Assembly: GCA_027494135.1 (NCBI GenBank) | Contig: JAOSJK010000012.1 | Location: 191,001 to 255,000, forward strand | Direction: 5' to 3' | Length of the DNA: 64,000 nucleotides | Origin: Acidimicrobiia bacterium | Lineage (GTDB): Bacteria > Actinomycetota > Acidimicrobiia > IMCC26256 > PALSA-610 | In this document: in pieces, positions 20,111 to 30,538 of the stretch | Position numbering within the stretch: the first letter of the stretch is position 1 | Layout: each line of letters begins with the position of its first letter | Notes under the pieces: model-generated | The model's database searches: none | Told to the model about the DNA's origin: nothing | What the model saw: the letters and a program-made list of their open reading frames with translations, nothing else | Program-made: the position numbers and the translations under genes

Positions 20111-20132
20111 CGACGGGACCGACGTCCCGTCG
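20111..20132. promoter_or_regulatory. inverted repeat in the dut/WS-DGAT divergent intergenic region
   Basis: CGACGGGAC-CGAC-GTCCCGTCG, 9-bp perfect arms, 4-nt spacer. Confidence 0.35.
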
Positions 20133-20215
20133 TCGACGGGCGAGCGCCCCTGGCCTGCTCCGGCGGGAGCCCGTATACCTGTGGTGGGACCAACGGACGA
20201 GCGAGAGGGGGCTCC

Positions 20216-21757
20216 GTGGCCGAGGAGAGCTTCGACCGGTACATGGGCGACTCGGACGGAATCATGTGGACCATCGAGCGCGACGCGAATCTGCGCTCCA
20301 CGATCACCGTCGTCTTCCTACTGGATCGCGCTCCCGACTGGGAACGGTTGCGCTACCGCCTAGAGCTCGCGACGCACCAGATCCCCCGCCTCCGCCAGCG
20401 GGTCGTCGAGGTGCCGCTCCGCCTCGCACCGCCGCGGTGGGTCACCGACAGAGGTTTCGACCTCGACTATCACGCCCGGCGCATAGTCGCCCCGCCCCCG
20501 GGCGACATGGGTCGTGTGCTCAGGCTCGCCGAGAGCCTGGCCGGTCGAGCCTTCGACCGCGAGCGCCCTCTCTGGGAGACCGTCCTCTGCGAGGGCCTGG
20601 AGGGCGGAGGGGCGGCTCTCGTGCTCAAGATCCACCACTCCGTCACCGACGGCGTCGGCGGCATGCGCCTGCTGCACTACCTCGTGGACCTCGAACGCGA
20701 ACCCTCGCCGCTGCCGGCCGAGCCGATCCCCGACGCCGCTGTCGAGCACCTGGGCGCTCCTACTATCACCATTGACGCGTTGATCCACTCGGGCCGGCAG
20801 CTCGCGGGCGCAGCTCGATCCGCACTCGGCGCCGCGGCACAGGGTCTGGCGATGATCCTGCGCAGCCCCGGCAAGGCGGCCACCGACGCACTTCAGATCG
20901 GCGGATCGATCGGGCGCGTTCTCTCGCCGATCAACTCGACCCTCTCCCCCATCATGCGCGACCGTTCCCTCCGCCGGCGCATGGACGTGATCGACATCCC
21001 GCTCGACAGGCTCCGCTCCGCCGCCCACAGCGCCGGTGGCACGCTGAACGACGCGTTCGTAGCCGCGGTGGCCGGCGGCCTTCACCGCTACCACGTGAGG
21101 CACGGTGACCCGGTTCCGGAGCTGCGCGTGACGATGCCCATCAGCACGCGCTCCTACGACGACCCCCTCGGCGGCAACCGCATCATGCCGGCGAGGTTCC
21201 CGCTCCCGATCGCGATACAGGACCCTGCCGAGCGCATACGCCGCGTCGGCGACGTATGTCACTCGTGGCAGCGCGAGCCCGCCCTCCCACTCACCGACGC
21301 TCTCGCGACGGTCCTGGAGCACCTGCCCGGGCGGTTCACGACAACCGTATTCGGCGGAATGCTCGAGCACATCGACTTCCTCACCACCAACGTCCCCGGC
21401 AGCCCCGAACCCGTCTTCCTCGAAGGGGCATCGGTAGAGCGCCTATGGGCACTCGCCCCGACGATGGGTGCCGCCGTGAACGTCGCGCTGATCTCCTACG
21501 CGGGGACCTGCGGCATCGGTGTGGTCGCCGATCTCGCCGCCGTGCCGGACCCCGACACCCTGCTCGCATGCATCCGCAGCTCCTTCGAAGAGGTGCTCGC
21601 GCTGGCCGAGGCGCCAGAGGCCGACTCAGCCGGCCGCGAGGTCGGCGACGAGCTCGGCGTGCTGCTCGTCGGTGAGGAGGGTGGAGCTCCGGTAGCCGGG
21701 GTGGTCGACGACGATCCGGGGCGGCCCGGCGCGGAGTGCGTCGACCTGACCGGGTGA
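20216..21757 (+). CDS. wax ester synthase / diacylglycerol acyltransferase (WS/DGAT)
   Basis: Catalytic HHSVTDG motif (KIHHSVTDGVGGMRLLHYL); NDAFVAAVAGGLHRYH; TTNVPGSPEP; C-terminal end overlaps DUF3501 and may be extended. Confidence 0.92.
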   Translation: MAEESFDRYMGDSDGIMWTIERDANLRSTITVVFLLDRAPDWERLRYRLELATHQIPRLRQRVVEVPLRLAPPRWVTDRGFDLDYHARRIVAPPPGDMGRVLRLAESLAGRAFDRERPLWETVLCEGLEGGGAALVLKIHHSVTDGVGGMRLLHYLVDLEREPSPLPAEPIPDAAVEHLGAPTITIDALIHSGRQLAGAARSALGAAAQGLAMILRSPGKAATDALQIGGSIGRVLSPINSTLSPIMRDRSLRRRMDVIDIPLDRLRSAAHSAGGTLNDAFVAAVAGGLHRYHVRHGDPVPELRVTMPISTRSYDDPLGGNRIMPARFPLPIAIQDPAERIRRVGDVCHSWQREPALPLTDALATVLEHLPGRFTTTVFGGMLEHIDFLTTNVPGSPEPVFLEGASVERLWALAPTMGAAVNVALISYAGTCGIGVVADLAAVPDPDTLLACIRSSFEEVLALAEAPEADSAGREVGDELGVLLVGEEGGAPVAGVVDDDPGRPGAECVDLTG

Positions 21758-22210
21758 GAACCGGAATACCAGGAAGTGCACCGCTGAGGTCGTATCCGCG
21801 CGCGTGAGCCGTTCCTCGTCCTGGGGCGATCCGACGACCCGTTCGGCGCCTTCGAGCTCGAAGGCGATGGAGTGCTGGACGCCGACCAGCTTCGGAAGCC
21901 ACTCGCGCAGCTTGGCGTCGTCGGTGAGCTCGAGGAAGAGCGTCCCCGAGAGCGAGTCGGCGTCGGGGATCAGTCGGTTGTAGGTGGCAACCTCGTGAGC
22001 GATCTGCTCGTCGCTCAGCATCCGCTCGGCCCGCGCCATCTCCTGCACCTGCCACCGCATCGTCTCGGTGTTCTCGAAGAGGATCGACATCAGGTCGCCC
22101 AAGGCGACACGCCGCCGTCGCTTGAGCTCGATGATGTGGGACCGCAGCTCAGGCCGCTCGCGTTCGTAGGCGCGAAGGTCGGCGATGTCGTCGACGGAGA
22201 GCTTGCGCAT
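21626..22210 (-). CDS. DUF3501 family protein
   Basis: MRKLSVDDIADLRAYERERPELRSHIIELKRRRRVALGDLMSILFENTETMRWQVQEMARAERM, characteristic DUF3501 start. Confidence 0.92.
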   Translation of the reverse strand: MRKLSVDDIADLRAYERERPELRSHIIELKRRRRVALGDLMSILFENTETMRWQVQEMARAERMLSDEQIAHEVATYNRLIPDADSLSGTLFLELTDDAKLREWLPKLVGVQHSIAFELEGAERVVGSPQDEERLTRADTTSAVHFLVFRFSPGQVDALRAGPPRIVVDHPGYRSSTLLTDEQHAELVADLAAG

Positions 22211-22212
22211 CC

Positions 22213-23494
22213 TCAGTCCTCCGGGAGGCCGTAGGCGCGGGCGAGGATCTGCAGCGGGTGCACCGGACGCTTACCCGCGTCCTGCGCGATCGCGGTGTTC
22301 GAGAGGTGGCAGTCGCCGGCGACGACTGCATCGGCCGACTCCCTGACCTTCTCCATGAGCGGCTTCGCGACCTTGCGGGCCTTCTCCACGTTCTCGGCGC
22401 GCAGCCCCCAGGTTCCGTCGATGGCGGAGCAGCGCTCGACGGTGCTCACCTTGGCACCGGTCAGCCTCATCAGGTCGCGGCTCTTGGGACCGATCTGCTG
22501 AGCGCGGTAGTGGCACGCAGCCTGCCAGGTGATCGACTCGTAGGTCGTCCCCTCGAAGTCGGTGTCGAGCGCCTGCTCTCGGTGGCGGGCCATCAGGTAC
22601 TCGGAGGAGTCGTAGGTGTGCTCGGCGACCTTCCGCGCCGCGTCGGTACCGAGGAAGTCGGGATACTCGTTCCGGATCACGTAAGCGCAGGTGGGCTGGG
22701 GCACGACGACGTCGAGGCCGGCCTCGACGGCCGGGAGTAGCGCTCCGACGTTCCTCCGGGCGTTGTCCTTGAACTTCTCGATCTCGCCCGCGTCGAGCCA
22801 CGGCATGCCGCAGCAGACCTGCCCTTCCGGGAGCTCGCACGCGACGCCGTTGCGCTCGTAGACACCGACCAGGGCCTTTCCGATGGCCGGCTCCTGGTAC
22901 TCGACCAGGCATGTCGGGAAGACCGCGACCCTCGCGCGCTCGGCTCCCGCCGGGCTCGCCGGGCGACGCCGGAACCACTTGGAGAACCGGATGCGCGCAT
23001 ACGTAGGCAGGAGACGTACCCGCGAGATGCCGGTCGCCTTCTCCATGACCGCGCGGACGGCGCCCACCGACGTCGCCTTGTTGACCACCGGCGCGAACGC
23101 AGTCGCTACCTTCCCCTGCAGGTCGGTGCGGGCCAGGAGCCGGGCGCTGCGAGGCACCTGCTTGTCGGATGCCTGGATAGCGAGGGGACCTGAGCATCAG
23201 TCGTGGGAAGTCGATCACCCACTCCTGCTGTTGATCCGGCGTGTAGGGGCAGATCACGTAGCAGAGCTTGCACTGGAAGCACTCATCTACGACCACTCTG
23301 TGCTCATCGGCGCTCAGCTCGCCGACCTGGTCGGTCCCGCCGCGGTCGTCGATCATACGGAAGAGGTCCTTGAAGCTCGGGCAGAGCTTCACGCAGACGC
23401 GGCAGTCCGAGCAGATGTGGAAGGTCCGGTCGCGCTCGGACCGGGCCGCCTCCGCGTCCAGGTAGACGGGATCCAGCGGGTCGTAAAGGGCCAT
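22213..23494 (-). CDS. FeS oxidoreductase, GlpC/HdrD-like (two 4Fe-4S motifs plus CCG domains; frameshift near 23170)
   Basis: [14 protein letters not shown] and [15 protein letters not shown] ferredoxin motifs; [45 protein letters not shown] domain. Confidence 0.88.
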
Positions 23495-23550
23495 GGTCTG
23501 CTCCCACCTCGTGCTCCGCTACCAGCCGTGATACGGCCGGTGCAATGTTA

Positions 23551-23578
23551 CGGCCCCGGGGGTCCCCCCGGGGCCGTT
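23551..23578 (-). other. strong intercistronic hairpin (rubrerythrin–FeS oxidoreductase spacer)
   Basis: ACGGCCCCGGGGG-TC-CCCCCGGGGCCGT inverted repeat; flanked by two near-identical TTCCCC(C)GCCGTGGCG repeats at 23578-23610. Confidence 0.55.
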
Positions 23579-23635
23579 CCCCCGCCGTGGCGATTCCCCC
23601 GCCGTGGCGTCGGTCTCTCTGTTGTGCTCCGGCGT

Positions 23636-24056
<421 letters not shown>

Positions 24057-24099
24057 GTCGCCTCCTTGGTGCTCTGCTGTTGGGGTCTGTCAGGGCCGA

Positions 24100-24516
24100 T
24101 CAGGTGCAGGTCTCGCAGCGTCCGCGGAAGACCACCTCGACGGTGTCGACCGAGAAGCCCCCGAGGTAGTCGTCGGGTACGCGCAGCCCCGGGAACTCGA
24201 CCGGGATGTCGACGACCCGGCCACAGACGATGCACGCCAGGTGATGATGCGGGTTCTCGAGGTTCGGCTCCACTCGTAGCGAACCGGTCCCGAGGTCCAG
24301 CAGTCGGACCTCGCCGAGCGATTCGAGGTCGTGGACCGTCTGGTAGACGGTCCGCTGCGAGATCGTGGGCATCTCACCCAGGGCCTCCTCATAGAGGCTC
24401 TCCACCGTCGGGTGCGAGTGGTTGTCCTGCAGGAGCCTGATGATGCACTGGCGCTGTGGAGTCGCCCTCAGCCCCTTCGCCCTCATCGTTGCCGTGACTT
24501 CCTGCACCGACTGCAT
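24100..24516 (-). CDS. Fur-family transcriptional regulator (PerR-like)
   Basis: LRATPQRQCIIRLLQDNHSHPTVESLYEEALGEMPTISQRTVYQTVHDLESLGEVRLLDLG; HHHLACIVCGRVVDI; C-terminal CETCT. Confidence 0.93.
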   Translation of the reverse strand: MQSVQEVTATMRAKGLRATPQRQCIIRLLQDNHSHPTVESLYEEALGEMPTISQRTVYQTVHDLESLGEVRLLDLGTGSLRVEPNLENPHHHLACIVCGRVVDIPVEFPGLRVPDDYLGGFSVDTVEVVFRGRCETCT

Positions 24517-24524
24517 GAGGAGAC

Positions 24525-24549
24525 CTTATCAGCATTCATTGCTGATAAG
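24525..24549. promoter_or_regulatory. Fur/PerR-type palindromic operator
   Basis: CTTATCAGCA-TTCAT-TGCTGATAAG, perfect 10-bp arms, 9 bp upstream of the fur-like start codon. Confidence 0.7.
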
Positions 24550-24576
24550 CAACCCCTGCGGAGAATTCCCCGGCCC

Positions 24577-26489
24577 TCAGCCGCCGGCACTCCGGATCTC
24601 GTCCTTCAGGAGCGGCAGCAGCTTCCGGGCGATCCAGGGTGCGGTCTCCTCTGTGAAGTGGGCCCCGTCGGGGCGCAGCCGGACACCGTCGACCTCCTCC
24701 GGGCAGGGCGCCCCACCGGGACAGACCAGGCTCGCGAAGTCGATCACCGAGACCGTCTCGGGGTGCGCCTTCGCGAAGACGCTGAGGAGGTTGTTGTAGT
24801 GGGCTATGTCGCCGTCGGCGTCGTCGTCGGCCTCTGTGGTGTCGCTCCTGGCGTTCGGGGGACCGTGAGGAGAGCGATGTGTGCGCCGCGCGCGGTCAGG
24901 CGGTCGTGCGCCACATCCATCGAGGCCAAGAGCACCTCGTCGCCCTCCGGAGTGTTCGCACGGATCACCCGCCCGTCGACCAGGCGGTCGGCGAGATCCC
25001 ACGTGCTCAACCAGACGACCAGGTCGGGATCCTGCTCCTCGATCATCTGCGCCTGCGCGGGGCCGATGTTCTCATCGCACGCCTCCGACCACTCGAAGGG
25101 GCGCCCGTCGTCGTCTACAGCGACTCCGTTCGCCACGCCGCAACCCGGAAACGCCGCGGAGAGGATCGTCAGGCCGTTGCGCGGCCCCACCTCCTCCAGA
25201 CCCCAGATCACGGTCCCGGCCACCGAGTCGCCGATGACCGCCACGACCGGTGCGTCTCCCGGAGCAGTCACGACGGGTGATGCCGGCGCCGTGATCGGCG
25301 CCCCGACGTCGAAGACCTTCGCCAGGGGAACCCCTCCGCGAGTTCCGCCGACGACCGCGGCGCCCACCGCGACCATGGCAACAGGAGCGAGGAGGAGGGT
25401 CCGGCGGTTCGGCATCCCGCCGTGACGGATCGGCTTCTCCATCAGGTAGTACGAAGCGACCGACGCACCGAACGTCGCCGCGATCTTGACGGCATCGAGC
25501 GCGACGCCGTCTACCCCGACGCGCGCCGGGGTCATGACCACCTGGGCGGGCCAGTGCCACAGGTACACGCCGTAGGAGATCGTGCCGACCCATCGCAGCG
25601 GAGCGACGGAGAGCGCGGATCGGAGAATGGAGCGTCCATCGGCCGTCGAGGCTGCGATGACCGCGGCTACGGCGATCGCATAGAGGAGTGATCCCCCGTG
25701 GTAGAACCCGCTCCCGCGCTCGTCGGTGGATGCGATGGCCCAGGCCATGCCACCCGCGCCAAGGATGCCGAGACCCTGCACGACGGACGCTCCGGATCCC
25801 GAGGGCTTCCAGCGGTCGAGGGCGAGCGCGAGCAGTACGCCCACGAGCAGGGAGTGCGCGCGGGAATCGGTGCCGTAGTAGGCGCGCGACGGGTCGGCGG
25901 CGTCGTACAGCAATCCCATCACCGCGACCGAGGCGACCACACCAACGGCACTCACTGCCGCTATCGCCCACCGTCGTCGCCGCCCGCCGTACATCGCGAT
26001 CGCGACTATCAGCGGCCAACCCAGGTAGAACTGCTCCTCGATCGCGAGCGACCACGTGTGACGGAGCGGCGACGGCGCGACGAAGAGACCGAAGTACGAC
26101 TGGCCGCTGGCGATCAGGTGCCAGTTCGCGCTGTACAAGATGGTGAAGAGCCCGTCGGCGCGCAGCGAGTCGAGCCGGTCGGGAGCAACCCCGATCGTCG
26201 CCCACACGCTCACCACCACGAGGAGCAGCAGCAGTGCCGGTAGGAGCCGGCGCGCCCTGCGCGCCCAGAACGCGACGAGGTCGATCCGCCCCTTCGAGTC
26301 GTGCTCCACGACCAGCAGCGAAGTGATGAGGTATCCGGACAGTACGAAGAACGCGTCGACGCCCAGGAAGCCTCCGGGCGCCCATGACCAGTCGAGGTGA
26401 TACCAGAAGACCGCCAGCACCGCGACGGCCCGCAGCCCATCGAGAGCGGGACGGTACGAGAACCCGCCACCGGCGGACTGCGAGGTCAC
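24577..26489 (-). CDS. acyltransferase 3 / SGNH-type membrane O-acyltransferase, OatA-like (frameshift near 24850)
   Basis: RPALDGLRAVAVLAVFWYHLD, GFLGVDAFFVLSGYLITSLL, RHTWSLAIEEQFYLGWPL; C-terminal DGVRLRPDGAHFTEETAPWIA SGNH DxxH block. Confidence 0.9.
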
Positions 26490-26523
26490 CTCTACATCTT
26501 CCTCTACCGGCAGCGGGTGCGCG

Positions 26524-27575
26524 TCAGGCGGGCTCTGCCTCCGCGGCCGCCAACGATCCGTTCAACGAGAGCGTCTCGCCGGGTCCCAGCGGGAAGTGGC
26601 AAGCCACGAAGTGGCCCTCTCCCGACGGTACGACCTCCGGCTCTTGCGACGCGCACAGCTCCTGCGCCCGCGGACAGCGGGTACGGAAGCGGCAACCGCT
26701 CGGCGGCGCTATCGGCGACGGGATCTCGCCGCCGAGGTGCGGCCGCTCAGCCGCCTTCACCGCGGGATCAGGAACGGGGATGGCAGCGAGCAACGCTGCG
26801 GTGTACGGGTGCGCCGGGGACTTGTAGATGGTGTCCGGTGGGCCGACCTCGCAGATCTTCCCCAGGTACATCACCGCGACCCTGTCGCTCACGTTCTTCA
26901 CCACGGCGAGGTCGTGGGCGATGAACACCAGCGTCAGCCCGTAGCGTGCCTTCATGTCCTCGAGGAGATTGAGGATCTGGGCCTGCACCGACACGTCGAG
27001 GGCGGAGACTGGCTCGTCGCAGATGATCAGCTTCGGCTCGGTGATGACGGCGCGCGCTATCGAGATCCGCTGGCACTGCCCACCCGAGAACTCGTGCGGC
27101 CTCCTCCGCGCGCACGTGCCGGGTCGAGACCCACCGCGTCGAGAACCTCGTCGACCTTCGCCTGGCGAGATGCCTCGTCGCCGATCTTCCAGATGCGCAG
27201 GCCCTCCGCAACGATGTCCTCGATCCGGCGGCGGGGGTTCAATGAAGAGATGGGGTCCTGAAAGATCATCTGGAGGCGCGGCCGCTGCCGCCTCAGATCC
27301 TCACCCTTGAGCTTCGTCAGGTCCTCGCCCTCGAAGACGACACTCCCGCTCTTCGGCCGCGGGAGCTGCATGATCGCCCTACCGGTCGTCGACTTGCCGC
27401 ACCCCGACTCGCCGACGAGACCGAGAGTCTCACCACCGAGGATGTCGATGCTCACGTCTGAGACGGCGTGCACCTTCGCGCCGGTCCGCCCCACGGGGAA
27501 CTCGACGACTAGGTGCTCGGCGCGGAGCAGGGCATCGCCCTCCGGACGCAGATGAGCCGTACCGCTACCGGCCAT
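26524..27575 (-). CDS. oligopeptide/dipeptide ABC transporter ATP-binding protein, OppF-type (frameshift near 27110)
   Basis: [34 protein letters not shown]-terminal [19 protein letters not shown] Opp motif. Confidence 0.9.
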
Positions 27576-28624
27576 CAGGCACCTGCCACCGGGGCTGCCC
27601 CGACGCCGACCGGATAGAAGCACGCGAAGGCGTGCCCCGAAGAACCGGACTCGGTGAGCACCGGCACCTCCATCGCGCACCTGTTCTGTGCATAGGGGCA
27701 CCGCGGGGCGAACTTGCATCCCGGCGGTGGGTCCACGAGGTCGGGTGGGCGGCCACCGATGGCCTCTAGGCGGGTATGGCTCGGGTCTCCCAGCTTCGGG
27801 ATCGACTTGAGCAGTGCCTCCGTGTAGGGGTGGCGCATCTCCGTGAACAACGTCCGGGTGGGCGCCTTCTCGACGACCTCGCCCGCGTACATCACGGCGA
27901 TGTCGTCGGCCCGTCCTGCGACCACACCGAGGTCGTGGGTGACCAGGATCATCGCCATGAACCTCTCACGCTGCTGAGCCTGTAGGAGATCGAGGATCTG
28001 AGCCTGGACGGTCACGTCGAGCGCTGTGGTGGGCTCGTCGGCGAAGAGGAGCTTCGGACCGCACGCGAGGGCGATCGCGATGGTCACGCGCTGCCGCATC
28101 CCACCCGAGAGCTGGTGCGGGTACTCCCGCATCCGTCGCTCGGGCTCAGGGATCCCGACCGACCGCAGGAGGGCGATCGCTGTCTCGTTCGCGAAGTCCT
28201 TGGCGACCTCGAGGTGGTAGCGCAGCGACTCCGTGATCTGGTTGCCGATGCGCATCACAGGATTCAGCGACGTCATCGGATCCTGGAACACCATCGCCAT
28301 CTCCGTACCCCAGAGTGGCCTCATCGTGCGAGGGTCACCCGCTCCGATCTCCCTGCCCTCGAATCGCACACTCCCCGAGCGCACGACGTTGTGCTTGGGT
28401 AGGAGCCCCATGATCGAGCGCGACAGCACGGTCTTCCCGGAGCCCGACTCGCCCACGACCCCGAGCGTCCGGCCCCGCTCCAGGGTGAGCGACACGCCGT
28501 TGACGGCCTTGACCAGGCCTCTGTCTGTGCGGAAGTGCGTCTTGAGGTCGGAGACCTCGAGCAGAGGGCCGTCGAGGACCGTCTCAGCGAAGCGCTCGGA
28601 ACTTCGCCGGTTCCGAGGGCTCAC
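27575..28624 (-). CDS. oligopeptide/dipeptide ABC transporter ATP-binding protein, OppD-type
   Basis: GVVGESGSGKTVLSRSIMGLL, LSGGMRQRVTIAIAL, FAPRCPYAQNRCAMEVP; GTG start overlapping the OppC stop. Confidence 0.94.
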   Translation of the reverse strand: MSPRNRRSSERFAETVLDGPLLEVSDLKTHFRTDRGLVKAVNGVSLTLERGRTLGVVGESGSGKTVLSRSIMGLLPKHNVVRSGSVRFEGREIGAGDPRTMRPLWGTEMAMVFQDPMTSLNPVMRIGNQITESLRYHLEVAKDFANETAIALLRSVGIPEPERRMREYPHQLSGGMRQRVTIAIALACGPKLLFADEPTTALDVTVQAQILDLLQAQQRERFMAMILVTHDLGVVAGRADDIAVMYAGEVVEKAPTRTLFTEMRHPYTEALLKSIPKLGDPSHTRLEAIGGRPPDLVDPPPGCKFAPRCPYAQNRCAMEVPVLTESGSSGHAFACFYPVGVGAAPVAGA

Positions 28625-29568
28625 AGCCCGCTCTCTCGTATGTCGAACTTGGCACGGACGACGTCGCCCAGGTAGTTGAGCGCCAGGACAGTTATGAAGA
28701 TCGCTATCGACGGTATGAAGACGATGTGGGGCGCGTCGCGCAGGTCGTTCCGCCCCAGGGCGATGATGTTCCCCCAAGAGGGTGTCGGCAGCTCCACTCC
28801 CAGCCCGAGGAGGGAGAGTCCGCCCTCGGCGACGATGACGACCGCCACTCCCAGGAGCGCGATCGAGAACATCGCCGGCAGGACGTTGGGCAGGACCTCC
28901 CTGAAGAGGATTCGGAAGCTCCTCGCACCCTGAGCCCTGGATGCGAGGACGAACTCCCGTTGCGCCCATGTGAGCGTGCTGGCCCTCGTGATCCGGGCGA
29001 TGATCGGCGTGGAGACGATCCCGAGCGCAATCACGAGCACGAGCACCGTGCTCAGGCGTACCCCACCCTCCTGGTTCGGGTCGCCCCTCAGGAAGGTGAC
29101 CAGGGCGAGGGCGAGCACCAGCTGCGGGAAGGCGAGCATGACGTCGAGGAGGCCGGTCAGCACGGTCTCCAGCCGCCCGCGGAAGTAGCCCGCGATCAGC
29201 CCGAAGAATCCGCCTATGAGCATGCCGGCGCCCACAGCGCCGACACTCACCTCGAGTGAAGCCCGCGTCCCCCAGGCGACCCTCGACAGCAGGTCGCGAC
29301 CGTTGCCGTCACCGCCGAAGACATGACCGTCGGTGAACGGCCCCTGCCGTGCGAGCGATGCGACGCTCTCGTTCAGGTTGTCGAGCGGCAGCAGCGGGAC
29401 CAGAAACGCCACCAGGACGACCATGATGAGCCATGCGGCTGCGAGCCATCCGGCAACTCCGATGCGCCTCGTGGGCGCCACCTCGAGCTCGGCCGTGGTC
29501 ACCTCGTCGAGCAGCACCTGCGTATCCACGCTCTGCGTGGACGCTTCGCTATTGGATGGCTCGGACAT
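28621..29568 (-). CDS. ABC transporter permease, OppC-type
   Basis: HVFGGDGNGRDLLSRVAWGTRASLEVS; ASRAQGARSFRILFREVLPNVLP. Confidence 0.94.
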   Translation of the reverse strand: MSEPSNSEASTQSVDTQVLLDEVTTAELEVAPTRRIGVAGWLAAAWLIMVVLVAFLVPLLPLDNLNESVASLARQGPFTDGHVFGGDGNGRDLLSRVAWGTRASLEVSVGAVGAGMLIGGFFGLIAGYFRGRLETVLTGLLDVMLAFPQLVLALALVTFLRGDPNQEGGVRLSTVLVLVIALGIVSTPIIARITRASTLTWAQREFVLASRAQGARSFRILFREVLPNVLPAMFSIALLGVAVVIVAEGGLSLLGLGVELPTPSWGNIIALGRNDLRDAPHIVFIPSIAIFITVLALNYLGDVVRAKFDIRESGL

Positions 29569-30505
29569 GTCGTATCCGCGGGTCGAGGATGGAGTAGAGG
29601 ATGTCGACGAGGAAGTTGAGGATCACGTAGGCGGCACCGATCACGACGATGAACGACTGAACCGCCACATACTGCCGCGACAGGATCGCCTCGTAGATGA
29701 GACGCCCGATCCCGGGCAGCGAGAAGATGACCTCGATGACCACGGCGCCACCTATGAGCGTCCCGACGTTCAGGCCGGCCACCGTGAGCAGCGTGAGGCT
29801 CGACGGCCTCAGCGCGTGGCGCCACAGGATCCTACGGGGCCGCATTCCCTTTGCCTTGGCCATCGTGATGAAGTCTTCCTGGAGCGTCGCGATCATGTCG
29901 CTGCGCAGGAGCCGCATGTAGATCGCGATCTGACCCACCGCGAGGCTGAGCGCAGGCATGGCCATCCGCCTGAAGTGCTCCGCCTGGTCCTCCCCGAATG
30001 GTCGATACCCCGTGACAGGGAGCAGGTCGAGCTTCACCCCCAGGTAATAGGAGAGCAGCAGCGCTATGGCGAAGTTCGGCATCGCGAGCATGGCGAAGGC
30101 CGAGGTGTTCGCAGCCTTGTCGAATCTGCTCCCCGCCCTGTACGCGGTGGCGACTCCGACCGGTATGGCAACCGCGAGGGCCATGATCTGCGCGTAGGCC
30201 ATGAGCTGGAGCGAGACGGGCAGCGCCTCCTTCAGGTCCTTCGACACCGGCCGTGAGCTGGAGGTCGTGTAGTACTTGCCGAAGTCGCCGCGCACCAGCC
30301 CCGACAGCCAGTCCCAGTAGCGCGTGATCATCGGATCGTCGAGGTTGAGGTCTTCGCGGAGCGCCTGCCTCTGCTCGTCGCTCCCGAACGGGACGATCAC
30401 CTCGACCGGGTCGCCCGGCAGGAGGTTCATCAGCAGGAACGAGATGAACGTGACCAGCAGCAGCACCACGGTCAGCTGGACCAGCTTGCGGACGACGAAT
30501 CGCAC
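29549..30505 (-). CDS. ABC transporter permease, OppB-type
   Basis: MRFVVRKLVQLTVVLLLVTFISFLLMNLLPGDPVEV; AKGMRPRRILWRHALRPSSLTLLT. Confidence 0.94.
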   Translation of the reverse strand: MRFVVRKLVQLTVVLLLVTFISFLLMNLLPGDPVEVIVPFGSDEQRQALREDLNLDDPMITRYWDWLSGLVRGDFGKYYTTSSSRPVSKDLKEALPVSLQLMAYAQIMALAVAIPVGVATAYRAGSRFDKAANTSAFAMLAMPNFAIALLLSYYLGVKLDLLPVTGYRPFGEDQAEHFRRMAMPALSLAVGQIAIYMRLLRSDMIATLQEDFITMAKAKGMRPRRILWRHALRPSSLTLLTVAGLNVGTLIGGAVVIEVIFSLPGIGRLIYEAILSRQYVAVQSFIVVIGAAYVILNFLVDILYSILDPRIRHVRAIQ

Positions 30506-30538
30506 GGGTCTCCCTGGGTTCCCTTCGCTACCTGTCGC

